Positions 14,443-22,517 of a stretch of DNA of 57,681 nt are shown here, piece after piece. The position numbers were made by a program, and so were the translations under genes. Under the pieces are notes generated by a model that ran no database searches, was not told the origin of the DNA, and saw only the letters and a program-made list of their open reading frames with translations. The stretch is from a virus: the IMG/VR virus record IMGVR_UViG_3300047094_000686, positions 1 through 57,681 of that record. One strand, written 5' to 3'. Position 1 is the first letter of the stretch. The number at the start of each line of letters is the position of its first letter.

Positions 14443-16050
14443 ATGGCAACAGTAGATAAAAACTTTAGAATTAAGAATGGTTTAGTTGTTGAGGGATCAA
14501 CAGCTACAGTAAATGGATCTAATATCCTTACTGAAAACTCACTAGAATTTATTCAAGATACCGTAGCGGCACAACTTGTAGACGGAACACATACAAACAT
14601 TTCAGTAAGTTATAATGACACTACTGGAACAATTAGTTTAACTGGCGCAGTAACATACACAGACGAGCAAGCACAAGATGCCGTCGGTAACGCAGTCGGA
14701 ACTGGACTTTCATACAACGATACAACAGGTGCAATATCTGTTGACACAGCCACAATTCAGGCTCGTGTTGCAGATGTATCTGACACTGAAATTGGATACC
14801 TTAATGGCGTAACATCTTCAATTCAGACACAATTAGACGATAAGTCAACTGCAAGCAAAACCGAAACATTAACAAATAAGACCTTAACATCACCAAACAT
14901 AAATGAAAACGTAGCTCTTACAGCAACCGCTACAGAACTTAACATTCTTGATGGTGCAACACTTTCTACAACAGAACTTAACTATGTAGATGGCGTAACT
15001 TCTTCAATTCAAACACAATTAAACAATAAATTTGATTCAGCAAATGCTTCAACAACAAATATTTCAGAAGGCACAAACCTTTACTTTACAGATGAAAGAG
15101 CACAAGATGCTGTAGGAAATGCTGTAGGTAATGGTCTTGATTATGATGATGCAACAGGAGCAATTTCTGTAGACCCTTCAGAGTTTACATTAAACTCTAT
15201 CGGCGCACCATCTGCAGCAGTGGCTTTAAACAGTCAAAAGATTACTGGCCTTGCAACACCAACAGATTCAACAGATGCATCAACTAAAGGCTATGTTGAC
15301 GGATTAATTACAACAGAGGTATCAAATCGCAACACTGCAATTTCAACAGCAGTTAGCAATTTAGTAGACGGCGCACCAGACCTTCTTAATACTCTTAATG
15401 AATTAGCAGCAGCAATTAATGATGACGCTAACTACACAACAACTATTACAACAGCATTGGGAACAAAGGCCCCACTTGCTTCACCAGATTTAACTGGAGT
15501 CCCAACAGCGCCTACTGCAGCAGCAAACACAAATACTACTCAAATAGCTACAACAGCTTTTGCTAAAGCAGAAGCAGACGCAGCACAGTCAGCAGCGGAA
15601 GCCACAGCATCAGGAGATGCAACATCAAAGGCTAACGCCGCTCAAGCAGCAGCAGAAGCCACAGCATCATCTGCTCTTTCTGGAGTAACTGCAGGAACCA
15701 CAGCGTTTACAGCAGTAAATGTTAACTCAGTAGCTAAGCAAATTGCTGCAACCACAGGTAATATTGTTACCGCAGCCGCAACTACAGCTTATGCATGGGC
15801 AAAGGCTTCATACCGAAGCGGAGAATTCCTTGTTAAGTCAAAAAATGGAAATCACACAGAAGTTGCAAAAATTATGGTAACTCTAGACTCTTCAGATAAC
15901 GTCTATATCACAGAATATGGAATGTCATCAACAAGTGGAGTTGCACTTCAAACAGTTTCAGCAGATGTAAGCGGAACAGATGTAAGAATTCGTGTAACAC
16001 CTGCAAATAACAATACCGAAGTATTAATTACTGGTACACTGTTAGTATAA
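14443..16050 (+). CDS. Long tail-fibre protein (535 aa)
   Basis: The N-terminus TVDKNFRIKNGLVVEGSTA is a fibre-base motif shared with the 16119 gene. Repeating units follow: AQDAVGNAVGTGLSYNDTTG (twice) and ELNYVDGVTSSIQTQL (twice), then LASPDLTGVPTAPTAAANTN, a module known from fibres of many marine and freshwater phages, and an Ala-rich helical stretch (QSAAEATASG repeats) likely to be a coiled coil. The C-terminus is a beta knob. The GVPTAPTAA module recurs at 18.4 kb. The role is host recognition or appendage formation. Confidence 0.8.
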   Translation: MATVDKNFRIKNGLVVEGSTATVNGSNILTENSLEFIQDTVAAQLVDGTHTNISVSYNDTTGTISLTGAVTYTDEQAQDAVGNAVGTGLSYNDTTGAISVDTATIQARVADVSDTEIGYLNGVTSSIQTQLDDKSTASKTETLTNKTLTSPNINENVALTATATELNILDGATLSTTELNYVDGVTSSIQTQLNNKFDSANASTTNISEGTNLYFTDERAQDAVGNAVGNGLDYDDATGAISVDPSEFTLNSIGAPSAAVALNSQKITGLATPTDSTDASTKGYVDGLITTEVSNRNTAISTAVSNLVDGAPDLLNTLNELAAAINDDANYTTTITTALGTKAPLASPDLTGVPTAPTAAANTNTTQIATTAFAKAEADAAQSAAEATASGDATSKANAAQAAAEATASSALSGVTAGTTAFTAVNVNSVAKQIAATTGNIVTAAATTAYAWAKASYRSGEFLVKSKNGNHTEVAKIMVTLDSSDNVYITEYGMSSTSGVALQTVSADVSGTDVRIRVTPANNNTEVLITGTLLV

Positions 16051-16065
16051 TTAAATAAAAGGCCA

Positions 16066-16086
16066 GGGGAGAGCCTGAATCTCCCC
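16066..16086 (+). other. Hairpin between fibre genes
   Basis: GGGGAGA (16066-16072) and TCTCCCC (16080-16086) form a 7-bp GC-rich stem with a 7-nt loop. It is followed by ACAAAAAAC rather than U residues, so it may be a processing or stability hairpin rather than a terminator. Confidence 0.5.
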
Positions 16087-16118
16087 ACAAAAAACAATTA
16101 GGGGATATGTGAACTTAA

Positions 16119-16475
16119 ATGGCAACAGAGAATAAAAACTTTAAAGTTAAGAATGGAATAAATGTCGCAGGAGATGCCACATTTGATTCTAACGTCGTAT
16201 TAGGTTCAACCCCCCTTAGATTTGACACAACAACAAACAAACTACAGATCCAATTAAATGGAACCTGGAGTCCAATTGCATTTGTGGCAGATATTCCAGA
16301 TATGGCAACAGAAATAGGCTTTATGGATGTTGGTCTGGCTATTGATTACAATGGTCTTCCAATCTATACAGTTCAGGCAAACGGAGTAAGTACAACAGCA
16401 ACTAAATTCGCAGACGGTGGAGCCCCATCAACTTCAACATATGGGTTAACATTCGATTCTGGAGTTATAGTCTAA
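16119..16475 (+). CDS. Small fibre-type structural protein (118 aa)
   Basis: The N-terminus TENKNFKVKNGINVAGDATF is homologous by eye to the start of the 14443 fibre, followed by the LRFDTTTNKLQIQLNGTWSPI unit typical of phage fibre heads. It ends in a beta knob (GLTFDSGVIV). It may be a minor fibre or an alternative tip that shares the attachment site of the longer fibre. Confidence 0.7.
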   Translation: MATENKNFKVKNGINVAGDATFDSNVVLGSTPLRFDTTTNKLQIQLNGTWSPIAFVADIPDMATEIGFMDVGLAIDYNGLPIYTVQANGVSTTATKFADGGAPSTSTYGLTFDSGVIV

Positions 16476-16486
16476 TAAAAAATAAA

Positions 16487-16495
16487 TGCTATAAT
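16487..16495 (+). promoter_or_regulatory. Extended -10 promoter
   Basis: TGCTATAAT (TATAAT at 16490-16495). The 22-nt leader contains AGGGG before the ATG at 16518. Confidence 0.55.
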
Positions 16496-16517
16496 TAGCA
16501 AATAAGGGGTAATAAAT

Positions 16518-18983
16518 ATGTCAACAGTAAGAATTCAAGTAAGACGAGGAACAGCATCAGAATGGACCTCAGCAAATCCTACACTAGCCGCAGGTGAACT
16601 AGGTGTTGAAACAGACACCAGAAAAATTAAGGTCGGATCTGGAAGCACAGCATGGACCAGCCTTTCATACATTGCAGCAGACTCACCAGCAATTTCAGAA
16701 ATTGCACAAGATGCAATTGATGCAGCCCTTTCAATGGGAGCAGGTCTTACAAAATCTTACAATGACAACGGTAATACAATTTCTATTAACATCGATGATT
16801 CTGTTGTTGCACTTAAAACTTATGTTGACTCCCAAGTAGGCTCATTACAAAATACTGTAACTCAAGACTACGTACCAGTAGAAGATGTTGGAAACCCTGG
16901 CGGACCAGCAAAATTAGATGTTGATGGAAATTTATTAATTCCTAAATCAAGCATTATAATTGAAGGATCTACAGCTAATGAATTTGAAACAACACTTACA
17001 GCAACAAATCCAACAGCAGATCGAACTATTTCTTTGCCAGATAATTCAGGAACCGTAGCTTTAGTAGGAGATATTGCAGAACTTTCACAAGATGCAATTA
17101 ATGACTCTATTTCTGCAGGATTTGGTATAACAAAATCTTATAACGACAATACAAATACAATAGAATTAGTCGTAGACACCTCAGAAGTTGCAACTGTAGT
17201 AGCACTAAACTCAGTAGCTTCTTCTTTAAATATACATAAAGCAGCGCATGTTGCCACAACATCTGCCTTAGCAGCAACTTATACAGCAGGATCTGCTGAT
17301 TTAGGAAATGGAACTGGAATTGGTGCAACATTAACAATGAACTCAAATGGAACATTATCAATAGATGATGTTTTATTAGTTGCAGGATATAGAGTTGTTG
17401 TAAAAGATCAAGCAAATAACATTCATAATGGTATTTATGAGGTTACAAATGCTGGATCAGCATCCGCCCCAGTAGTTTTAACTAGAGCTCAAGACTACAA
17501 TAATTCAAATGAACAATTACCTCTTGATGTAGAACAGGGCGATGTTATCTACGTAATAAGCGGAACAGAAAATGGCCTAAAGCAATTTTCTCAAATATAT
17601 ACAGGAACAAATACAGATGGATCTGTTAGAATTGGTACAGATGCAATAGACTTTACACAAATATCAGGAACATCAAGCTTTAATGTAGGAGATGGAATAC
17701 TTAAAACAGATAACACTATTCGTGTAGATACAGAATTTGTTTTAACTACAGCAGAAGCAGATACAACATATTTGAAAATTTTAGATGCAGGTACAACATA
17801 CTTAAGCCAAGCAGATGCTGCATCAGATTATTTAACAATAACTGGTGCAGAAACAACTTATTTAACCCAAGCAAATGCTGGCACAACATATTTAACTCAA
17901 GCAAATGCAACAAGTACTTATTTTGCAAAAAATACAAATGAAATTGGCAATGCAAACATTGCATCTAATGCTGGTATTCAGGCTACAAAAATATCTGGAA
18001 CTGCAATTACAGGAGCAGATACAGCAACAGTAACAAATACAATGCTTGCAGGATCTATTGCTAATGATAAGCTTTCTAATTCAACAATTTCAGGAAAAGC
18101 ACTTGGAACTAATTTAGATGCATTAACAATTGGAACTGGTTTAACTGGTACATCTTATAATGGTTCATCACCAGTAACAGTTGAAATAGATTCAACAGTT
18201 GCTACTTTAACTGGCTCACAAACACTTACAAATAAAACAATTACTGCACCTCTTGGATTAGTAAAAGGAGATGTCGGCCTTGGTAACGTAGATAACACTA
18301 CAGATGCTAATAAGCCAGTGTCATCAGCAACACAGACAGCTCTTGATCTAAAGGCACCGTTGGCCTCACCAGCACTTACTGGAGTCCCAACAGCCCCTAC
18401 AGCAGCAGCAGCAACTAACACTACGCAAATTGCTACTACAGAGTTTGTTCGTGCAGAAGTTGCAGCACTTGTAAATAGTGCAGGTTCAACACTTGATACT
18501 CTTGGAGAAATTGCAACCGCTCTTGGAAATGATGCAAACTTAAGCACAACACTTACAAACAGCATTGCATTAAAAGCCCCACTTGATTCACCAACATTTA
18601 CTGGAACAGTAACAGTTGCAGCAGCAGGTGTAGCATTTACAGATGGAACTCAAACTAAAGAAGGCGTTCCTTCAAGAACTCCAATTATTTCAAAAACTGC
18701 AAACTACACACTTTCAGCAGCATCTGAAAGAGATTCATTAATTGAAGTAAACTCTACAGATCCTGTAACAATTACAATTCCAACAAATTCAGCAGTTGCT
18801 TTCCCAACAGGAACAACACTAGATATACTTGGAGTTAATACAGGATTAATTACAATTGCAGGAGATACAGGCGTAACAGTAAATGCTACTCCTGGATTAA
18901 AACTACGTACTCAATGGTCATCATGTACATTATTCAAGAGAGCAGAAAACTCTTGGGTAGTATACGGCGACCTGAAGTCATAA
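16518..18983 (+). CDS. Large tail-fibre protein (821 aa) with Mtd-like N-terminal domain
   Basis: Residues 4-52 (IQVRRGTASEWTSANPTLAAGELGVETDT...) form the N-terminal domain known from the major tropism determinant and hyaluronidase-type phage proteins. A long repetitive shaft follows, including four TTYLTQANA-type units around residues 410-475, the LASPALTGVPTAPTAAA module and the LKAPLDSPTFTGTVTV repeat. The last 55 residues (AGDTGVTVNATPGLKLR...) form a terminal domain that reappears in the collagen-like fibre at 26232. This is a host-recognition fibre. Confidence 0.85.
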   Translation: MSTVRIQVRRGTASEWTSANPTLAAGELGVETDTRKIKVGSGSTAWTSLSYIAADSPAISEIAQDAIDAALSMGAGLTKSYNDNGNTISINIDDSVVALKTYVDSQVGSLQNTVTQDYVPVEDVGNPGGPAKLDVDGNLLIPKSSIIIEGSTANEFETTLTATNPTADRTISLPDNSGTVALVGDIAELSQDAINDSISAGFGITKSYNDNTNTIELVVDTSEVATVVALNSVASSLNIHKAAHVATTSALAATYTAGSADLGNGTGIGATLTMNSNGTLSIDDVLLVAGYRVVVKDQANNIHNGIYEVTNAGSASAPVVLTRAQDYNNSNEQLPLDVEQGDVIYVISGTENGLKQFSQIYTGTNTDGSVRIGTDAIDFTQISGTSSFNVGDGILKTDNTIRVDTEFVLTTAEADTTYLKILDAGTTYLSQADAASDYLTITGAETTYLTQANAGTTYLTQANATSTYFAKNTNEIGNANIASNAGIQATKISGTAITGADTATVTNTMLAGSIANDKLSNSTISGKALGTNLDALTIGTGLTGTSYNGSSPVTVEIDSTVATLTGSQTLTNKTITAPLGLVKGDVGLGNVDNTTDANKPVSSATQTALDLKAPLASPALTGVPTAPTAAAATNTTQIATTEFVRAEVAALVNSAGSTLDTLGEIATALGNDANLSTTLTNSIALKAPLDSPTFTGTVTVAAAGVAFTDGTQTKEGVPSRTPIISKTANYTLSAASERDSLIEVNSTDPVTITIPTNSAVAFPTGTTLDILGVNTGLITIAGDTGVTVNATPGLKLRTQWSSCTLFKRAENSWVVYGDLKS

Positions 18984-18995
18984 GGAGAATTATAA

Positions 18996-20333
18996 ATGAG
19001 TAAAAGAGCTGGTAGAAAATCACAGTCATCAAATGACTTTTTAGAGCCAAAACCCGTAGAAAATTTAACTGTAACAGATGTTGGAACAAGTAGGACGTAT
19101 AACGATGGCGCAGCAGATCTTTCTTGGGAGCTACCAGCTGGATCACCGCCAGCAACTTCTTACTCAATAACAACAAATCCTAGCTCATCAACTTTTACAA
19201 CATCAAATACATCATATAGAGTAGAAGGATTATCATCTGACACCTCTTATGTATTTTTAGTAACTGGATCTAATGCTGCTGGAACATCTGCTGCAACATC
19301 ATCTAGTTCGACATTAATCACTACTGTACCAGCACAACCTGTTTCTGTAAGCGCATCTTCACCAACTGTAAATCAAGATAGCGTTTCCTGGTCATCAGGA
19401 GGAACTGGCGGTAAGACAATTACAAGCTATACCGTTGTTTCTTCAGATGGACCTGAGTACACAAATCAAACTTCACCAGCAACAATTTCAGAAACTGGAG
19501 GAACATCACAGACCTATACAATTTATGCAATAAATGCTAATGGAACGTCTTTGGGAGCAACCACCGCTTCTGTAACTACAACGGCACCGTTCTTCCCACC
19601 GTTCTTCCCGTACTTCCCACCGTTCTTCCCGTACTTCCCACCGTTCTTCCCGTACTTCCCACCGTTTTTCCCATTCTTCCCGTTCTTCCCACCGTTCTTC
19701 CCGTACTTCCCACCGTTCTTCCCGTACTTCCCACCGTTTTTCCCATTCTTCCCGTTCTTCCCACCGTTCTTCCCACCAAGATTTGGACCGTTCTTCCCAC
19801 CAGCATTTGGACCTTACTTCGTCAGATGCGTAGATGGAGACACTTTAATATTAACAAGCGAAGGATTAAAACCTGCTAGAGATATTAAGATGGGTGACAA
19901 GTTGCTAACAGTAGACGCTAAAGCAATCTCTGAAGAGTCTAACTTTGCACCACTTCAAATAAATGTCAATGATTTGCAAATAGGAAATCTTGTACACACT
20001 GAAGTGACAAATATAATAGCCTCAGATAAAGTAGATAGAGTTTACTTTAACGATGACGTAACAGCTCAATTTACTGAAACTCACCCAATATTCGTAAAGC
20101 GAAATAATGAATATCGTGTAGTAGAAGCAGGCACAGTGCAAGAAGGAGATTCTTTAATAAAAATTAATCTAGAGTCTCTAAAAGAAACACTGTCTATGCC
20201 AGAGGTGATATCAGAAATAGAGGTTACAAAGGTAAATAAAGTAACTTTAGATTCACCAAAAGATGTATACACATTTAGTTGTGATTCATATAACTGGTAT
20301 TTTGCTGGTAATATATTAACTCACAATAAATAG
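18996..20333 (+). CDS. FN3 - Phe/Pro array - Hint domain protein 1
   Basis: This 445-residue protein has three parts. Residues 20-197 hold two fibronectin-III-like beta domains. Residues 199-276 are almost only Phe, Pro and Tyr, in seven-residue units PPFFPYF with PFFPFF variants. Residues 278-445 are a Hint domain: CVDGDTLILTS with Cys278 as the first residue, the block B motif FTETHPIF (Thr360, His363), and the C-terminal block NWYFAGNILTHNK. It ends His443-Asn444-Lys445-stop, so there is no C-extein and no Cys/Ser/Thr at +1. Known Hint domains make a thioester at the first Cys and can cleave or transfer the upstream part. Here that upstream part ends with the Phe/Pro array. Homology with the 27364 gene is strong across array end and Hint. 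Confidence 0.9.
   Translation: MSKRAGRKSQSSNDFLEPKPVENLTVTDVGTSRTYNDGAADLSWELPAGSPPATSYSITTNPSSSTFTTSNTSYRVEGLSSDTSYVFLVTGSNAAGTSAATSSSSTLITTVPAQPVSVSASSPTVNQDSVSWSSGGTGGKTITSYTVVSSDGPEYTNQTSPATISETGGTSQTYTIYAINANGTSLGATTASVTTTAPFFPPFFPYFPPFFPYFPPFFPYFPPFFPFFPFFPPFFPYFPPFFPYFPPFFPFFPFFPPFFPPRFGPFFPPAFGPYFVRCVDGDTLILTSEGLKPARDIKMGDKLLTVDAKAISEESNFAPLQINVNDLQIGNLVHTEVTNIIASDKVDRVYFNDDVTAQFTETHPIFVKRNNEYRVVEAGTVQEGDSLIKINLESLKETLSMPEVISEIEVTKVNKVTLDSPKDVYTFSCDSYNWYFAGNILTHNK
19590..19823 (+). repeat. Phe/Pro-encoding tandem array 1
   Basis: The 234 bases encode residues 199-276 of the Hint protein. The 21-nt unit TTCTTCCCGTACTTCCCACC(G) repeats, with a longer block of about 72 nt that occurs twice. 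Codons (TTC, CCG, TAC) are clearly more GC-rich than the surrounding genes, which points to recent expansion or a different origin. It mimics CRISPR-like periodicity but is coding throughout. Confidence 0.9.
20061..20160 (+). repeat. Hint-domain DNA repeat, copy 1
   Basis: This 100-base stretch inside the Hint region matches 28066-28165 with eight differences counted by eye. Such near-identity, higher than in the rest of the two genes, points to gene conversion or recent duplication of the catalytic block-B region. Confidence 0.75.
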
Positions 20334-20340
20334 TAAAATA

Positions 20341-20369
20341 ATTATTAGGGCCCAAAAGGCCCTAATAAT
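20341..20369 (+). terminator. Hairpin terminator after the first Hint gene
   Basis: ATTATTAGGGCC (20341-20352) and GGCCCTAATAAT (20358-20369) form a perfect 12-bp stem with the loop CAAAA. The U-tract is short, but the A/T-rich outer stem gives a bidirectional terminator. The next promoter begins two bases later. Confidence 0.75.
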
Positions 20370-20370
20370 C

Positions 20371-20399
20371 TTGACAATATATATATAATTATATATAAT
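20371..20399 (+). promoter_or_regulatory. Consensus promoter of the oxygenase operon
   Basis: TTGACA (20371-20376), a 17-nt A/T-only spacer and TATAAT (20394-20399) exactly match the sigma70 consensus. The ATG at 20423 follows after 23 nt with AGAAAGAA as a weak ribosome site. This should drive the oxygenase gene cluster at a high level. Confidence 0.85.
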
Positions 20400-20422
20400 A
20401 TATTTCTAGCAGAAAGAATAAA

Positions 20423-21142
20423 ATGTCAGATATTTATGATATAGACAGCAATCCTTGGTTTACAAAAGATAGGTCGGAATCAACTTCTTTTAGAGTAGAA
20501 AGATCTTTTGGAAATATTAAAGTTTTAAATCCAGGAATTGGATTAAATATTTATCAATCAGCTATTACAAGCGATGTTTGTGAAACATCAATTAAAACAT
20601 TAGAAGATAAATTAACTAACGGATCACTTTATAAATGGTCAGAGGCACAAGTTACAACTTCCGACAAGCCAGTAAAATCTGCAAGAGACTGTGTTGATTT
20701 TAAATTCAAGCCAGAAAACCTTGGACAAAGAAATGAAAACAATGCAGAACTTTTAGATATGCATAAATCAATATATGATGTATTAAAAAAATGTATAGAT
20801 GATTATTGTCAATACTGGGGAATTAATGTAATATATTATGAAGCATTTAACTTTGTAAAATACACAAGCCCAGGACAACACTTTAGAGTTCATGCAGATC
20901 ATGGACCGCATTATAATTGTACAGTATCTGCTGTAATTTATTTAAACGATAACTACGAAGGCGGAGAAATAGCATTTCCAAGATTAGACAAATTAGTATA
21001 CAAGCCAAAACGTGGTGATGTAGTAATATTCCCATCAAACTATATATATGAACACTCTTCAGAACCAATGATTTCTGGGGATAAGTATTCAGTTGTAGTT
21101 ATGATGGATATTAATCTATTAGGACATAAGGAGAACAAATGA
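20423..21142 (+). CDS. 2OG/Fe(II)-dependent oxygenase, prolyl-4-hydroxylase-like
   Basis: This 239-residue enzyme has His157-x-Asp159 (RVHADHG), His211 (YEHSSE) and Lys221 as 2OG anchor. The middle strand reads VIYLNDNYEGGEIAFP and the turn PKRGDVVIFPSNY is typical of the prolyl hydroxylase-like family. It is closely related to the next gene (shared VDFKFK and YWEAFNF/YYEAFNF). It is the first gene of the operon and overlaps the next by ATGA. Likely role: hydroxylation of a phage structural protein; the Phe/Pro array just upstream is the nearest candidate substrate. Confidence 0.9.
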   Translation: MSDIYDIDSNPWFTKDRSESTSFRVERSFGNIKVLNPGIGLNIYQSAITSDVCETSIKTLEDKLTNGSLYKWSEAQVTTSDKPVKSARDCVDFKFKPENLGQRNENNAELLDMHKSIYDVLKKCIDDYCQYWGINVIYYEAFNFVKYTSPGQHFRVHADHGPHYNCTVSAVIYLNDNYEGGEIAFPRLDKLVYKPKRGDVVIFPSNYIYEHSSEPMISGDKYSVVVMMDINLLGHKENK

Positions 21143-21798
21143 CAAATACTCAGACATGGTCTAGCGCAGAAGATTTAGGTTCTGGAATTTGGGTGTACAG
21201 AGATGTTTTAACAAAAGATTTAAATTTAATTGAAAGATTAGAAAAAGAACTAGATGGCAAGTCTCCAAATTACACCTGGCAACCAGCATATGTTGGATAT
21301 CAAGAAAGAATGCCAGAGTATAGAGAATGCGTTGATTTTAAATTTAAAAAAACAGACATAGAGCAAGACAAATCAGAAGTTTCTTTATCTTTACAGCAAA
21401 TATGGCAAGACTGCTACGACAAACAAGCACCAGCAGTTCAAGATTATTGTAAAAAACATAATATACATAAACTGCAATACTGGGAAGCTTTTAATTTTAT
21501 TAAATATGTGCCTGGTCATCACTTTATGGAACATCATGATCATGGGTTCTCCTATAACTGTACAGTTTCATTGGTAGGGTATTTAAATGACGACTATGAA
21601 GGTGGAGAGTTATATTTTAGATTACAAAATTTAAATATTAAGCCAAAAACAGGAGATTTATACATATTCCCATCTACATATATGTATCCTCATCAAGCTA
21701 AAGTAGTTAAATCAGGAACTAAATATTCTTTGGTTACAATGTTAGATTATAGTGCTAAATTCCATACTCAGGAAATGTATCAAGATACTGGCAACTAG
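21139..21798 (+). CDS. 2OG/Fe(II)-dependent oxygenase, prolyl-4-hydroxylase-like
   Basis: This 219-residue paralogue of the preceding gene has His132-x-Asp134 (EHHDHG), His185 (YPHQAK), Lys195, strand VGYLNDDYEGGELYF and turn PKTGDLYIFPS. The start at 21139 overlaps the upstream stop in an ATGA junction and is not in doubt. The two share a long N-terminal region before the catalytic barrel, so they may act as a pair or heterodimer. The substrate is not known. Confidence 0.9.
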   Translation: MTNTQTWSSAEDLGSGIWVYRDVLTKDLNLIERLEKELDGKSPNYTWQPAYVGYQERMPEYRECVDFKFKKTDIEQDKSEVSLSLQQIWQDCYDKQAPAVQDYCKKHNIHKLQYWEAFNFIKYVPGHHFMEHHDHGFSYNCTVSLVGYLNDDYEGGELYFRLQNLNIKPKTGDLYIFPSTYMYPHQAKVVKSGTKYSLVTMLDYSAKFHTQEMYQDTGN

Positions 21799-22517
21799 TG
21801 TCAATACTAAAAGCGTACAAGACTAATCCAGACTCATTTATTATAGAGCCTCTTTCTATAAAAAGAGATTGGATGGAAAACACACCTGATAAACATGCTT
21901 ATCATTGTTTTCCTGTCACTATGGCAAATTCAATTGGCTGGACACTCTCTTGTCCAGTTGATTTAAAATTTATATGGAATGGAATAACAGATACAACACC
22001 AGATACTGTTAAAATATTGTCTGGAGAGCAATACGGATATACTGGTAGAGGACAAGGAACAGTTAGTCTTATGACTGGTTTAATATTTAAATCAAAACAA
22101 GACGTCAGTTTATTAACTATAAATTGTTTAAATTACTTTTATGAAGACTTTGAAGTAATGGCTTCATTAATTAGTACATCATTTTATCCAAACGAATTAC
22201 CATTAGCAATAAAAGCAAAAACTGCAAATAAAGAAATTATAATAAAAGCTGGCACTCCAATAGCAACAATTATTCCAATTTCATTAACTAAATTAAAGGA
22301 TGAGTTTATAGAAATAGAAAATTTTATACACAATCCAGAATATGCTCAAAAACAAAAAAGTTATGGAGATGCTGCTCAAGAAATAAACAAATCTGGGCAG
22401 TGGACAGACTGGTATAGAGATGCTGTAGATGAAAATAAAAATTCAGTTGGATCACACGAAGTTAAATCATTAAAACTAAAAGTAATAGATAATACCTTGG
22501 ATAAAAATAATGAATAA
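21798..22517 (+). CDS. DUF6065-like protein
   Basis: The 239-residue product starts at a GTG that overlaps the upstream TAG. YHCFPVTMANSIGWTLSCPVDL followed by a Trp-rich strand (FIWNG) matches the pattern I know as DUF6065, a family of unknown function found in bacteria and phages near oxygenases. The later segment IIIKAGTPIATIIPI recurs in the next gene (GVIPAGTPYAQIIPF), so the two are distant relatives. It lacks a visible HxD...H iron triad. It may be a non-iron cupin-like partner or binding protein in the modification cluster. Confidence 0.6.
   Translation: MSILKAYKTNPDSFIIEPLSIKRDWMENTPDKHAYHCFPVTMANSIGWTLSCPVDLKFIWNGITDTTPDTVKILSGEQYGYTGRGQGTVSLMTGLIFKSKQDVSLLTINCLNYFYEDFEVMASLISTSFYPNELPLAIKAKTANKEIIIKAGTPIATIIPISLTKLKDEFIEIENFIHNPEYAQKQKSYGDAAQEINKSGQWTDWYRDAVDENKNSVGSHEVKSLKLKVIDNTLDKNNE

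Noticed and set aside
19576-19806. CRISPR-like periodic repeat and a minus-strand reading frame over the Phe/Pro array
   Set aside because: The repeat is in frame and encodes PPFFPYF units of the Hint protein; there are no spacers, and the opposite-strand frame is a by-product of the repeat.
18996-20333. A true splicing intein in a structural gene
   Set aside because: The Hint domain ends His-Asn-Lys followed by a stop, so there is no C-extein or +1 nucleophile for splicing.
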